This document shows positions 21,330-33,900 of a DNA stretch of 64,000 nt, piece after piece. The translations under genes and the position numbers were made by a program. Numbering within the stretch: the stretch's first letter is position 1; each line of letters starts with the position of its first letter. The DNA comes from Aplysia californica (Eukaryota > Mollusca > Gastropoda > Aplysiida > Aplysiidae), in NCBI RefSeq assembly GCF_000002075.1, contig NW_004797430.1, positions 699,720 to 763,719 on the forward strand, given 5' to 3'. The notes beneath the pieces were generated by a model. The model was given only the letters and a program-made list of their open reading frames with translations, was not told the origin of the DNA and ran no database searches.

Positions 21330-22800
21330 CTTTTGGGGATTTTACTCTGTGAATGTATAGGGTCTGGGATGCCATATATGACAACGCGTTTCGGAAGAAT
21401 CGTGAACTTATCGTGTTCCTCGCAAAGCTAGTAGTCAACCCAAATCTGAACGGATCCATTCTCGATTACTAATCTTGCAACACAAGATTATGAAGTTTAT
21501 GAAGGTTTAGGTACAACTTCTCAGATTATGAATGGTCCTAACTTCACCCAAATCGCAGTGAGGAGGTTGTTACATTACAGTATTCTTTTACTGTTTTGGG
21601 AGATATCTTGAGCAAAGAAAAGAAAGGACTGTTCTCTAATTAGGGGGTTGGGGTCACATGTTATAGACATATGTCACATCTCTTGTAATCTTTTTATAAA
21701 TGGAGATGTAAAGCAAGGACTTATATAAACTATTGTTTCAGATATAATATACAAACTTGATTTTTTTTCAAAAGAAATATTACATATAATATGGAATCTA
21801 AACCTGTGTTGCGTAATTTCCTCTAGTCATAACATGCTCCATCCTTTGTGTTCGTTGGTGTCTCAGTAAGATTAGTTGCGAACGTAAAGCGCAGTACCTT
21901 TTGATAATAAAGTTAGACACAGCATGACTACTCTAAACACCAAGAAAACTAGATCTTCCTGCTGTCCTCTCTTGGTGTGTTGAACCCAGTAGACGAAAGG
22001 GGTCAAATATATTTCTTATAGATTTACAGATCGGAATTTGGTACATTTCGCAGACAACTGTCTCAACATCTGGGTATGTTATTCTTGTTCGTCAACTGCT
22101 CCCGATAATAAACCTGTGCACCTGCCACTCTTGATATCCGTAGTTCCTTATTTCCTGGCTGTTTTTATAGATCTCCAGAGTGTTCGGTTATTTGGCATCT
22201 GTATAGAGAAAAGAATACAGGTTTGGACTGCTTCGGCTGAAAGACAGTGATGTACAGTCCGTCTCCTACATGACAGAGATAAGAAGGTGGTGAACCTTAA
22301 AAAATCCTCAAACAACCGAAGTTCAAGAACAACATATTGAAGATTCAAACCAAGGTCATTCGGACCATTACCCGGCACTTAATTATAACAACTGATCAAA
22401 CGAGGCCCCCCACTATGGTAAGATCTTGGAAGCGAAGACCAATGAAGAAGTACAAATATCATTTGAAAGAAATTATACCAGGAATTATAATGATCCTTTC
22501 ACTATAGGGCGGGCTGCCCACCCACCAGCATGTTTTTGTAATCAACAGATAGAAAATTAGTAAAAGGCCTCAAAAATTGGTAATATGGAAAAGGAAAATC
22601 TTCTTTGATGGGGAGCAAAGGACAAGGGTTGCAGACCAGTAAACAAAGGCGTGATGAGACAAAAGGGCAGGAATTTTCTACCCCCTTATCAATCTAATGT
22701 TTTGCCTCACTCCTGATTTTGGCACTTCTAAATTCCAATGTTTTTCCAAGGGCAGTGAGGCACTGAGCGACTGCAAGGGCTCAGTGTAAAGAGGATGTTA
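21330..22800. other. Gene A 3' UTR / intergenic, nothing further recognised
   Basis: Only short open frames with no family resemblance are present, and no TIR or tRNA-like block was found. Confidence 0.4.
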
Positions 22801-22803
22801 ATA

Positions 22804-23137
22804 CAGTGGAAACCTGATATAACAGGGATGGTGGGACCAGAGAAAAAGTACTGTTATATCCGATTCACGTTAAATCAGAAATGCAAGGGAAGTAAACATT
22901 CGTGGACTAATCCAGCTGTACTTATTCATGGGCGGTATCCCTTGCCACAAGTACCCACGAACAGGGGTTTTGGCCATGTGGCGGGCCTGCGCATGACACA
23001 TTAAGCGTGCGTGTAGCTAGGCTTAGGCTAGATCGAAGTCTGCAGCATACCGCAGCCCTCTCTCACTTCACCCGCTGCGTGTGTTTACAGTGGCGTGGCT
23101 TGCGTGGGCTTCTCCATCACTGCATTACACACACACA

Positions 23138-23178
<41 letters not shown>

Positions 23179-23359
23179 TTTTTACAAATTGTTAACAAGC
23201 CTTTGTCCGTACTATAACCGATTGAGCTCCGATGAGGCCCTGGTGTTATAGCCGATAACTTTTAATAGAGAGAAAGAGTAGGAAAACACGGGGATTTAAA
23301 AAATCCCCGTTATTACCGGATCCCTGTTATTACCGGCCTGTTATACATGGTTTCCACGG
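22804..23359. mobile_element. Pogo/Tigger-like MITE
   Basis: The left end CAGTGGAAACCTGATATAAC faces the complement of CCGTGGAAACCATGTATAAC at the right, with TA at both borders (22802-22803, 23360-23361). Internally, CTGTTAT..CCGGAT words repeat in both orientations near the ends. It carries a CT/CA microsatellite at 23130-23178. No transposase is seen. Confidence 0.75.
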
Positions 23360-23869
23360 TACTGTTTGTTAGAAAACTGCACTTGACGTAGTGATGTAGA
23401 CAGTCCGTGCCTGGTAGTTTTTCTATTTTTCTCCCCTTATACACACCAAGAAGGTTGGCAGTGAGTTGGGGACGCCGAAATAAAAAACAAAAAGGAGTCA
23501 GGGATAATATTACGATCGTATTTTCGTAAAATTAAATAAAAATCGTAACGCTTCCGCCAAGTTTGTAATGGTGGGCATCCCTGATGGGGTTAACGTTATT
23601 CAATTCATAGATGAGACCTCCAAATTAACATCCATCTCTGGGGAAGTGGAAGGACAGAGCTTAGTGTGTGGAGAATTATGACAGAATGACACTTCTCTAA
23701 CAAAAACGTTACAGGCTGTTTAGTTGGAGAATCAAACTAGGATCACCTGCTCTGCGGTACAGAACTCTTCCCACCAAGTCTAAGTTAATGTGTGTACAGT
23801 TGAGAATTACTCATGCCCACACTCAAGCAAACCATTACAGTATTAATGTAAAATAACGCTTCATCATGC

Positions 23870-23990
23870 AAGCACGGGTGGTTGGAAGGTGCCACTAGCA
23901 GGTCTTACTTCTTTACCTTCATTCAGTCATTTCTGTCCTTTAATCTTTCTTTCTCCTTGCACTAACGACTTCTACTGTGTCAATATGCTT
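23870..23990 (+). repeat. SINE-like repeat, 5' fragment
   Basis: CGGGTGGTTGGAAGGTGCCA followed by a pyrimidine-rich stretch matches the head of the 6490/9810 family; the hairpin tail is absent. Confidence 0.45.
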
Positions 23991-24689
23991 TTCACTCAAA
24001 CCCCCCCTAGAAAAAAACAAAAAAACAAACCCAACCCTAATAGATTTCCAGGCTCCAAACACCTCATACAGTCTCAGTCAGTGCATTCTACTATTTTTCA
24101 TCTTCAGTTTTCGACTTTTCCCTATAAGCTTCACTTGGTGCAACTCGCTGAAGGAATCTATCAAATAAACAACTTTTCACTCCCGACTATGTAAATGTAC
24201 GGGGAGCCCTAATGTGTCTTTACTACTCCTCACATATTTACAAAACTACATTGATAAATCAATGCCCTCTCACTCTCAACCACATCTTTTCAGAAAAATG
24301 CAACGTGATATGAATCAAACAAAGGAAACTATTTTGGAAAAGATATATTTTATATAATTGTATACAGTAAATCAATACAAATTTTTAAAATAATATGTTG
24401 GAATAAAATATATTATAAAATGTGGAATTCTTCGTCAGTTAAAAAATGTATACAGGTAATTACTATTCAACATTTCTCAGAGACAAATGTTCAAAAAGCT
24501 TTTACATAACTGTAAGTGTAAGTAATAAGTATTTCCGTAGAAAAACAAAACTAGTAGAAGAAAATAATTTGATTTTAAGTCTTAAAAATTCTTTAAAAGG
24601 CAAAATATTTATAATAATAATATCACAAAAAGTATGTGTCAGAAAATTGTTCACAAAAACCAAAGCCAGGAAATGTGTGGCTTCATGGT

Positions 24690-25560
24690 GAATCAAGGCG
24701 CTCGTCAAAATAAATAAATGGGACAAATTGGCAATTTTTCACCCTTAGGGCAATTGTGTGTGTGCCTAAAGAAATGTATCAAAAGTCAGATTTTGACCAT
24801 TTTGAGTTAAAGGTTGTACCTTATTATAGGGAATTCAATGCTGAACACAGGGGTTTTTGAATTTGTTAGATATCTCAAGTAGTTTTTGAGATATTGCACA
24901 TTTTGCGAGGTAGGGTATAAAAATTTAGTTTGACAAACGTGAGAACACATACCAAATTTTTTTTTAAGATTTTAAAAATGTATTTATTCAAGGAAAATTC
25001 ATTTCCAATTCGGCATCCAGTTGACATTAATATCATGAATGGAATTCAATGATAAAATATAGCAGGGAAGAGAAAACGTGCTTCAAGAATAGATTTTAAC
25101 ACCTTTCAAAAGCAGTTTTCATTATTTGTTTTTGTTATACCTTACCCTCAAAATAATTCACAATAAAATATTTAGAAGTCAAATCAATGAAAAACCCCTT
25201 TGAGCACACTGTTAAAAAAACGGTGGATCTGTCATAAAAAAAAAAAAATGAAAACACATTTTGGTCAAAAAAAGTGATTTTTGTATTTATCAGCCTCTAG
25301 CTTGAAACAGTCAGGGGCGACTTTTGGTACCTTTCTCTAGGCACACACACATTTATGGGCAGATCTTACTGACAAACGTAGATCAAAGACACAAAAATTT
25401 TAATTTGCAGTTTACAAGGACACTCAAGCTCTGAAAGTCATCAAACATGTGCAGCCATTTTCTCGCCAACTTTACCTTTGACACAAGGCGACCCCACTTC
25501 CTTCAAGAACAAATATCTCGACTGCTATTCAAGATCTCCCGTGTGGTTCTCGGGGCCCTG
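24690..25560. repeat. Dispersed repeat family X
   Basis: Words such as AGGACACTCAAGC, TTTTCTCGCCAA.TTTACCT and ATCTCGACT recur at 4636-5060 (inside the Harbinger-like element), 28790-29391, 44950-45340 and 60850-61110. Orientation differs between copies. I read the family as internal sequence of an old non-autonomous DNA transposon. Confidence 0.55.
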
Positions 25561-26060
25561 TCCAAGAGACAGGGGAGCAAAGAATAGGACCACTTAATCC
25601 ATACCGCGCATGTCGTAGAAGGCGACTAAGGTCGGTTGGGCAAAGGGTTAGCAGCCCTTTCCCGTAAAACAAAAAGCAGCTACAAAAACATCAACAGCAA
25701 AAACAACACGACTGCCAGTTCTGGAAGATGGAGGACCTTCATCACCGAGGAGAGGAGAGAATATGGAGTGTAGAATGATGCAGGGTGGTGAAAGCCGAAA
25801 GGAAAAGAAGGCTGGACCACTGTGTGTCAAGAGGTAGACCCCCGTCAAGCATCATCAGGCAGGCTTTAAAACGAAAGAAGGGAAGACCAAAGATGACATA
25901 GAGACGAGCGGTCTGAAATTGAAAAAGCAGGGACATCATGGAAACAGATAGAAAAGGATGCTCAGGACAGGCTTCGCTGGAGTAATGCTGTTGATGGCCT
26001 GTGCTCCACTGGGAGTAAAAAAGGGCAAGAGAGAGCTATTCAAGATATATTCCGGTAGGT
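25540..26060 (+). mobile_element. RTE-like LINE 3' fragment
   Basis: Near 25930-26040 the plus strand encodes an end of the WKQIEKDAQDRLRWSNAVDG type, then LCSTGSKKG, characteristic of the C-terminus of RTE-type LINE proteins. An upstream block near 25590-25640 (NPYRACRRR-like) may come from another part of the same element. Frame breaks are present. Confidence 0.6.
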
Positions 26061-26069
26061 ATTTTTTTT

Positions 26070-27779
26070 TTCTACTTTAAGCAACACAAAAGGACAAGTT
26101 TTTAGATAAAACCAATAGTTCCATAAGGCCATAAATTGATGAGTGCCTGATTTCGCCACGTTGCGACACAATAAGATCCGGTGGCAAAGACAATTAATGT
26201 TGAGTGGGTTTTGAAAACCCACACTGCAAGATCAACAAGGTCATGGAATTGGTCGAGCCTTTGCATACACTTTCAACGTCACCTGTCTTCATTCATCAGG
26301 ACTGTGGTGAACAAATGCTGTAAAACTTCTGAGAATAAAGCCACTACCAAAGAGTTTCAGTTAGATGCAAGAAAAACATAATTTTGATTTCACATTTTCA
26401 AGAAACAGAAAGAGTGAGAGAGAGCTTGCATGGTAAATTTTTCAATCTTTTATCTGAGTTTTGATTGAATTAAAAGCTGGGAATCTGTATATAGGTTAAA
26501 AGTTTGTTAAGTACAATAATCAAGTACAAATAAACATTCACATGCGCATATTGGTATACGGTATAACGAAAAATTGGAAAAGGAAAGACATTAAAAATGG
26601 CCATATTTGGGGAGGCCAAAAAAGTTGAAACAAAGCCAAAATCTTGTCAAAACAGGCATGACTTATGACAGTGAGTATAATCAAAAGGGTACAGCAAAAA
26701 CCAAGATTCAACTTTCACATAATATAAAGTCCCATAAAAATAAATGTGTCATACTTGAAAACAAAAACAATTTGGTAAACAGATACTGTTCAATCAAAAA
26801 AGCACCTTGTATCAAATTTTAATGTTGACCGAATTAAAGACAAAAAAATTAAATGATATGCAGAAATGCTGTGATTATACTATTCAACAATTACATGTAG
26901 GCCTACTAACTTTTCAACTGCTATTGCTTGGCAAATGTTAATGTTTTCTATTTCATACACTGAGGTAAGGGCACTTGATGGGCCAGTCACTCATTCTGGT
27001 CACTGTCCTTTAACCTTCCAAGTCCGAGGGTTGTCAGCCAAATTTATCTAGACCTTTGAAATACAGACTCTAAAACCAAGGGACGATCCTAAATTCACTG
27101 CCAGAAAAGCTTCTGAAAACATTGGTACAGTGAACATCCAGCTATTACATTTCATTTTGCCTTTTTTCTTACAATGATTGCAGTGTAAGCCATCTTTTAT
27201 TTCCTAGACAACTTAAAATGCTTCTGTTAGGTCAGAAAGAGAAGACATTACAGTGAAATATTCTTGTCAAAATGTCCTATAGCTATATATTTCCTGATAG
27301 CAAACTGGATCAGCTACCCCTTTTTATTATTGGTTGATACCAAATGCATCATTCGGCACTGCTTCTTGCTGTTAACAGTAATATTAAGTCATACTGTAGC
27401 ACACTCTATGACGGTCCAGTCTCTAAAAAAAAGCATCCTCTCAAACTGATGTAAATGTCACCACAAGCACTAATAACATGTTGTTTCATTTCTAAAAATA
27501 GAATTTTTCAGATCTATCTGTTGCTCCTTCTCTTCAGGTACAAGACATGTCACTCTCTAGAAACAGCATTTAACTTACAACACTATAGATGCTGCTACTG
27601 GCATTTTTTTGTATTTCAAACAGAAGATGCGGCAGTATACAATCTTTAATTTAGTGTAGCATTTTATACCAGATTAACTGCTTCACATATTACAAACACT
27701 CCCAGATTACGCAGCAGTTTCAGGACAAAGTGTACATATCTCTGAAGGCAATCTGATGCTAAAAAGAATTCTCTTCTTG
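26070..27779. other. 3' flank and possible 3' UTR of gene B
   Basis: AT-rich, with no repeat clearly matched after 26340 and no coding support. On the minus strand AATAAA occurs at 27323-27328 and 27196-27201, about 450 and 580 bp after the gene B stop. Confidence 0.4.
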
Positions 27780-27985
27780 TTACTGAGTGCTTATCAGTTC
27801 CTTGGGGATGCTGTACAGAGCCACATCAGAGTGAGGCCCGGCACCACGGCGGTAGTGAGCCTGCACCGTGAAGTGGTACACAGTGGACGACTGTAGTGGT
27901 GAGATCCGAGTGGTCAAGGTGGAGCCAGGGACGGTGGTCACTTCACGACTCTTGCCATCCTCTGTCTGGTGGCTGATAGCATAAT
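27780..27985 (-). CDS. Gene B exon 21 (terminal): second half of FN3-9 and stop
   Basis: The acceptor TTCCTCAG is entered in phase 1; 67 codons follow to TAA at 27780-27782. It carries the late FN3 strands with [15 protein letters not shown] and VALYSIPKE. Sister FN3 exons end with a donor right after TTPKG or KTPRG. Here there is no donor at that point and the frame stops eight codons later, so this is a true last exon or an alternative one. Confidence 0.8.
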
Positions 27986-30900
27986 CTGAGGAACCAGGTG
28001 AGGCAGAGAGGAAGTGAGGATAAGTCTTCATTTATATTTTGTACTGAGTCTCAGTTTTCAAAACCCCAAAACCACTTGGTGATGGACAGAAGGACACTGA
28101 CTAGTGGGCAGATGGATCAACAATAACTACATCAAAATATAACTCTTATTGCACTTCCTTATTTTACCTGTCATGAATCAAATCTAAAAACAACTCTCTC
28201 TGTTTCCACTTTGCACTAAGTCACAATGTGGTGTGACTTTATTTCTCTTTCATATCGTGTTCAACCTCTCACAGAACTAGAGTACGAGGAGTTTAACTTA
28301 CAGAACCACTGTCCATCCAACTATAAACAGTATTAAGCATTTTCACAGAATGCTTCCAGGTGTGCCCGTAGCCCAGTAACATCAAGCTGTGCTGTGGTGC
28401 AGATAGCCCATGTTGGAATCCCCAAAGGTGTGTTTTTGATCTTAGGTTGTTAAGGAAGTTCAACAAATTCTCCACCAACTGTTCTATCAGATTAGGACTT
28501 TTATTTAAATTCAGAGGGTCCCACCTTCTAAATAACCTTACAGCACAGTTGAAAGGGGTGGGAATTTCCTATAACTAAAGAATGCTTTACCAGGTTTGGC
28601 TTTAACGTAACATTTCAAGACCAAATAGTCTGAAAACTTGATTTGTGTCACATTTAGAAAAAAAGGATAAGAAATTAATATACTTTTAACACTGATACAA
28701 CTGACAGACACTGTGACACTAAACATGATCTTGTCGTGACACGGTGAGAGCAGGCGTTTGTCAATTTTTGGACAAATGGAATTTTTTGTATTCATCTTAG
28801 AACTTGGTTCATTTGCCTTGCTTTTAAAGAAAGAAATCCCCATCTTTTTTAAATAGAAGTCGAGATATTTGGATTTGAAGGAGTAGAGGTCACCTGCATT
28901 CAGAGGTAAAATTAGTGAGAAAAAGGTCGCCAAACTTTGGTCATTTCTATAGCTTGAAAATCCTTTGAAACAAAAAATTAAAATTTGTTAGGCCTTCAAT
29001 CAACATTTTTCAGTAGAATCCACCCAGAAATGTGCTTTTAATTGGACATATAAAGTGTTAAGCCAATAGACAAAATTTTGATAAAATCACCAAACTTGCG
29101 GAAAAATGCCAGTTTCTTCCATTTCACCATTTTGGCGAGCACCTGATTTTACCATGATGCCTCATGTATACAAGAATAAAAACTCTTACTGACAGAAAAG
29201 GGAATATAATAGGAATGATACTACACTATCTCAGAATTACAAAGTTCTTTCTGACATTTTTTGCCGTTTTGAGTTACTAAGACTCTAGGGTCCGAAAACA
29301 AATGTTCTATCTGCCCTACCAAAATTGTAAGAAAATTCAGGGTCGTTATCAAGATATTCAAAGAACCGTATTCGAAAAAGCTTGACACGTAGGGCTGCCT
29401 ACCTTAAAGTTCCCATTTCGGGTAGATTCAGGGTCATTTTCAGGTAGATTGGCCCAAAATCAGGTTGTACAAAGACAAAGAAGAAAAAAAAAATGATCGT
29501 TGCCCCATCGAACGCATTTGCTTTCCGTGATATTGGGTAATTATATTTTGAAAATGTGTTTGTGCATGCACATGTGTGTGTGTGTGTGTGTGAGTGTGTG
29601 TGTGAGAGTGTGTGTGTGTGTGTGAGTGTGTGTGTGTGNNNNNNNNNNNNNNNNNNNNNNNNNNNNNNNNNNNNNNNNNNNNNNNNNNNNNNNNNNNNNN
29701 NNNNNNNNNNNNNNNNNNNNNNNNNNNNNNNNNNNNNNNNNNNNNNNNNNNNNNNNNNNNNNNNNNNNNNNNNNNNNNNNNNNNNNNNNNNNNNNNNNNN
29801 NNNNNNNNNNNNNNNNNNNNNNNNNNNNNNNNNNNNNNNNNNNNNNNNNNNNNNNNNNNNNNNNNNNNNNNNNNNNNNNNNNNNNNNNNNNNNNNNNNNN
29901 NNNNNNNNNNNNNNNNNNNNNNNNNNNNNNNNNNTAGCATAGGACACTGTTAAGTCCTTCGTGACTTAGGTATGACAGACAATTAATTTTAATTAGTTTT
30001 ACCCTAAAAATACAAAATGAATCCTGATCTGGGCCCGAGGAGAGGCAAGAAGAACATCAACTGCCAAAACCATGTTTGGTTTCAGCAATCATGGATTTTA
30101 AAAAGCATGCAAGACAAAACTTATTTATAAAACCTTTATAGTTAGGCTCACGGCAGAGGAAAAAGTGAAAATAAAAGAGAGCGTGTACCAAGAGCCAGAG
30201 CTGGAAGGACTGTGAGAGCGTGGGATGTAGTGATGCTGAAAACCTGGCAATCAGTGAATCACTGCATCATGGACTAAGTATTTATTTTTTTCAAAATGCT
30301 AAATCACAGTACCAGTATTTAATCAGCGACAAGCCATCATGATGCATAGGCATCCAACATAGAGCTTTCCGAGGGTTGAAAATGGCATTTCCTCATTGCC
30401 ACTATTCAATTTGTCATCACTGACAAATCCGACAAATCCGGGAACACCAACCTTGATTGAAGATACAATCAACAAGCCTGTGCTCTAATGTTCCCTCATT
30501 TACGCACTCGATTGTCGAATTTCAAAACCACTTCCACTAATCATTTTTATTTTAGCATCAGTTTCTTGCACTGCGGCCTTTTCCTGCTGCCGTAGACTTT
30601 ATTGCATCAAACGCCTCCCCTCAATTCCGACGCCCTGCAACACTCCTACTTTGAATGAACTTTAATTATGCTTTCCCCAACAACCACCGGCCCGTCCCTT
30701 GCTCATGCCGTACTCACGAACTCTCAAAGGTTCATTGACCGGTCACGATGACGGGCCCGACAATCGAGAAATCGGAGGACGCGTGTTTTCTTTTTCTCCC
30801 TTTTTTGTCCTTATAGTGACATCAGTGAGAATATCGATTTAATTTTTATGGCTACACTGTGTTTTTTATGCACAAACTGCAGGTTACAAATTTTTATTAA

Positions 30901-33900
30901 CAGTAAATCTAACGTCAACGAACTATCATCGGACAATTCTGAGCGGTAACGAAAGCGAAAGTAGATTTTGATTTTCCCGATGGAGTCTCGGTATTACACC
31001 TATAGTTCCGCCTGCCGCCATAGCCGCTCATTCGCGTGAAACGTACTCTCGGACTGGGGAAAGCCGAACGTAATATCACAAACGCGATCGGTAAAATATG
31101 AACTCGGTAGGCTTTTCAGATTTGGTTTTGAGGACTTTGTGCATTTTTGCGGGTCTAGGCGATTTTTTTCTTCTTCAGATTCCCGGGTAATAAATTCCCG
31201 CAGTCCCCCTGCGTAGAATCCTCATTTGGTACTGCCCAATTCTCTAGACCAAGACAGATTTTAGAATGTTTTGCTTTGATACCCATTTTCCTTCTACATT
31301 CACAATTCTGTTTTCTAGGTAAATGAATTAAGTGCACAGATTTTCCAGCCGCAGCAAAAAACTGAAGATAGAAAGAAAGAATGAATGAGAAGAAGGAGGA
31401 AGATTATCTATCCTGAGTAGACAGATTTCAGCCGATATGCACGTGAAAAACTATTGCCGACCGAACGGCACAGATAGACAATGGTCGAGACTACGAAATG
31501 CGCAATCTGGCAGTTTCTAATACAACTTATTGCCGGGAGTTGCTGTAAATATCTGACAAGTTACGGAGGAAAGTGCTGATCTCTCTCTCTCTCTCTCAAC
31601 GCATGGAGTTGATATGATGATGCGGCAAGTACGGAACTTTCGGAATGTACGGATTTCCGTAAAAACAAAGAAGAATGGAAGCACTGCAGAATGTTTTCTT
31701 CTTCTTTTTATTCTCTTGGCACCCATCGTAAATCCGGTAGTTTTGACACCTCATCGGTATGTCGGTTGAATAGGCCCAAAATCGGTATCTACTGGAAAAA
31801 TCGGTAGATTTAGGCAGCCCTGGACACGTAAAACTCAAAACTTTTTACGTCAAATTTCTCAAAACTAGGTACTGAGCAGACATAACTTTGTAATTCTAGG
31901 GTAGCGGCTAGACAAGAAATTGCTGCACAATCTTACGCTTGATCTTGCGAGAGTTTGAACTTGGAGGTTGCCAGCTAACAATGGCATCATAAGGGTTGTC
32001 GGTGGATGGAACGACAGTCACATCCTCCGGAGGGGAACCTCGCACTGTTGGGGGAGGATAGAGAATAACCAACATTCGGAGATCAAAGTAAAACAGATGA
32101 AAAGATGGGTGAAACAAAACCCCCCTGTATAGCTCTTTAACACAAAGCAACTTTTCAGCAACTTCCTAGAAATCATGAGTATCAAAAAATATTTAAGCAT
32201 AGAATTGCATGCCTGTACAATATATATATATATATACTTGCGCAATAATACAAACATGTATTGAAATAATTCACGGACATAAAGTTTTTAAAATTAGTTT
32301 TCCTTTTCAGAAAAACATTTTTTCAAACCATCATTCATCAGCATCAGTTTCTTCACTTTATCAGTTTTATTGATGCTCTCACCTCTGGGCGTCTTGTATG
32401 CTATTGGTTCTGAGAGAGGACCAAACCCTTCTTTGTTCTCCGCCCCCACTCGGAAGAAGTAGTTCGTGCGGGGTCTAAGCTGGCTCACGGGGTAGGAGAA
32501 CACGCTTCCTGACACGCTGATGGACTCTGCCTCCTCCAGAGAGCGCCGTATGTCCGTGGTGTAGAACAGGTGGTAGCCTGCAACCCAGGCATCAAGGGAA
32601 ACAAAAGGTGTTTTGATATATATGCAAGGCGTGCTGACAAAATGAGTTATTTCTTGGATTTTAGCCTGATGGAAATAGATACGTCAAATTTATAGGTTGA
32701 GTTTTTTTCAACTTATTCGTATGAAATGATAAAAGACATGTTAAGCTTGAAGAGAATGGCATTGGCTGAGGATCTATAAATATAACCTTTGTGTTGATTT
32801 TTGGGCCAACATCTCGATTCATGGATAGCGAGAAGTAAATCATTTAGTCAGCATGCTTCATATATGACATTTTTGTAGAATGGGACGTAGGAAGGGAGGG
32901 AGAGTGGGTGAAGGAAAGAAAATGATGAGGGAAGGAATGAGGGATAGAGAAAGATAGAAAGAGGGAGGGAGGGAGGGATGGAAAAAGACAGAAAAAAGAG
33001 GAGAGAAAAAGAGAGTGAGAGAGACAAAGAGATAAAGACAGAAAGAGGGAGAGGGAAGGCAAGAGTGGGAGGGAAGGATGAACGAAAAGAGAAACAGATA
33101 TCGTGAGAGTGAGGGGGGTGAGGTGGTGGAGTGAAGAGTAAAAAAGAGAGACAGAGGAGAGGGGAGAGGGAAGATGGAACCAGAGAGAGTGAGAAAGAGG
33201 GGGTGAAGAGAAAGGGACGGAGGGAGAGAAAGGGAACAGGGGTAAAGAAAGAAGAAGAGGGAGAGGGAGGGAGAGGGAGGGAGATAGAGAGAGAGACAAT
33301 GACGGAGAGAGATGTCATGTGTTGATACTAAGCTGTATATGTACATAAATTTAACGTCACTGAAGTTGGTAAAAGCACACAAAATTAATTTCTTCTGACA
33401 GAGGACCAACATGAATAAAGTCCATTTAATTTTTCAGCTTTATCTTATTATAAATTATCTTTCATTACTAAATTGCTACCTCTTATTGATCAGCACTACA
33501 TTGTACAAAGAGCTGCCTGTCAAAACTCTTTCTGTAGACACACACGCAACAGGAAAACACATGAGTTTGTACCCGTTATTTCTCCGTTGGGAAATGGTGG
33601 AGGCTGCCAGCTGAGGAGAGCCGTGGTGGGGTCCCCATGATCCATCAGTGCGGTGAGGTTACTGGGTGCGGAGTCCGGGGCTGAGAAGTGGTCAAAACAG
33701 AACTATACAACAACACTCTTCCCCCCTAGGGCAGTGCTACTGACGGAAGAGTCTTTAGGCCATTCCCAAAAGGGGGGGGGGGGAGTATTAACATGTTCTT
33801 ATGCACAGTTGAATTGTAAATGGACTGATTTATCAATGCCACGCTCATACAGTGCTAGAACAAAATAGGGGGAACTGCTGCTTTCTTTTCTCATCTTTAC

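Larger units (their letters stand above)
29392..31822. mobile_element. hAT-like DNA transposon with assembly gap inside
   Basis: The flanks GACACGTA (29384-29391) and GACACGTA (31823-31830) are identical 8-bp repeats, and the ends GGGCTGCCTA and CAGGGCTGCC (complement of the right end) are inverted. An 8-bp duplication with CAGGG-type ends suits hAT. No transposase frame is visible in the readable part; the gap at 29639-29934 hides some of it. It lies in the last intron of gene B. Confidence 0.7.

Noticed and set aside
32844-33412. Long Ser/Leu/Pro frames
   Set aside because: GA-rich low-complexity DNA read on the minus strand.
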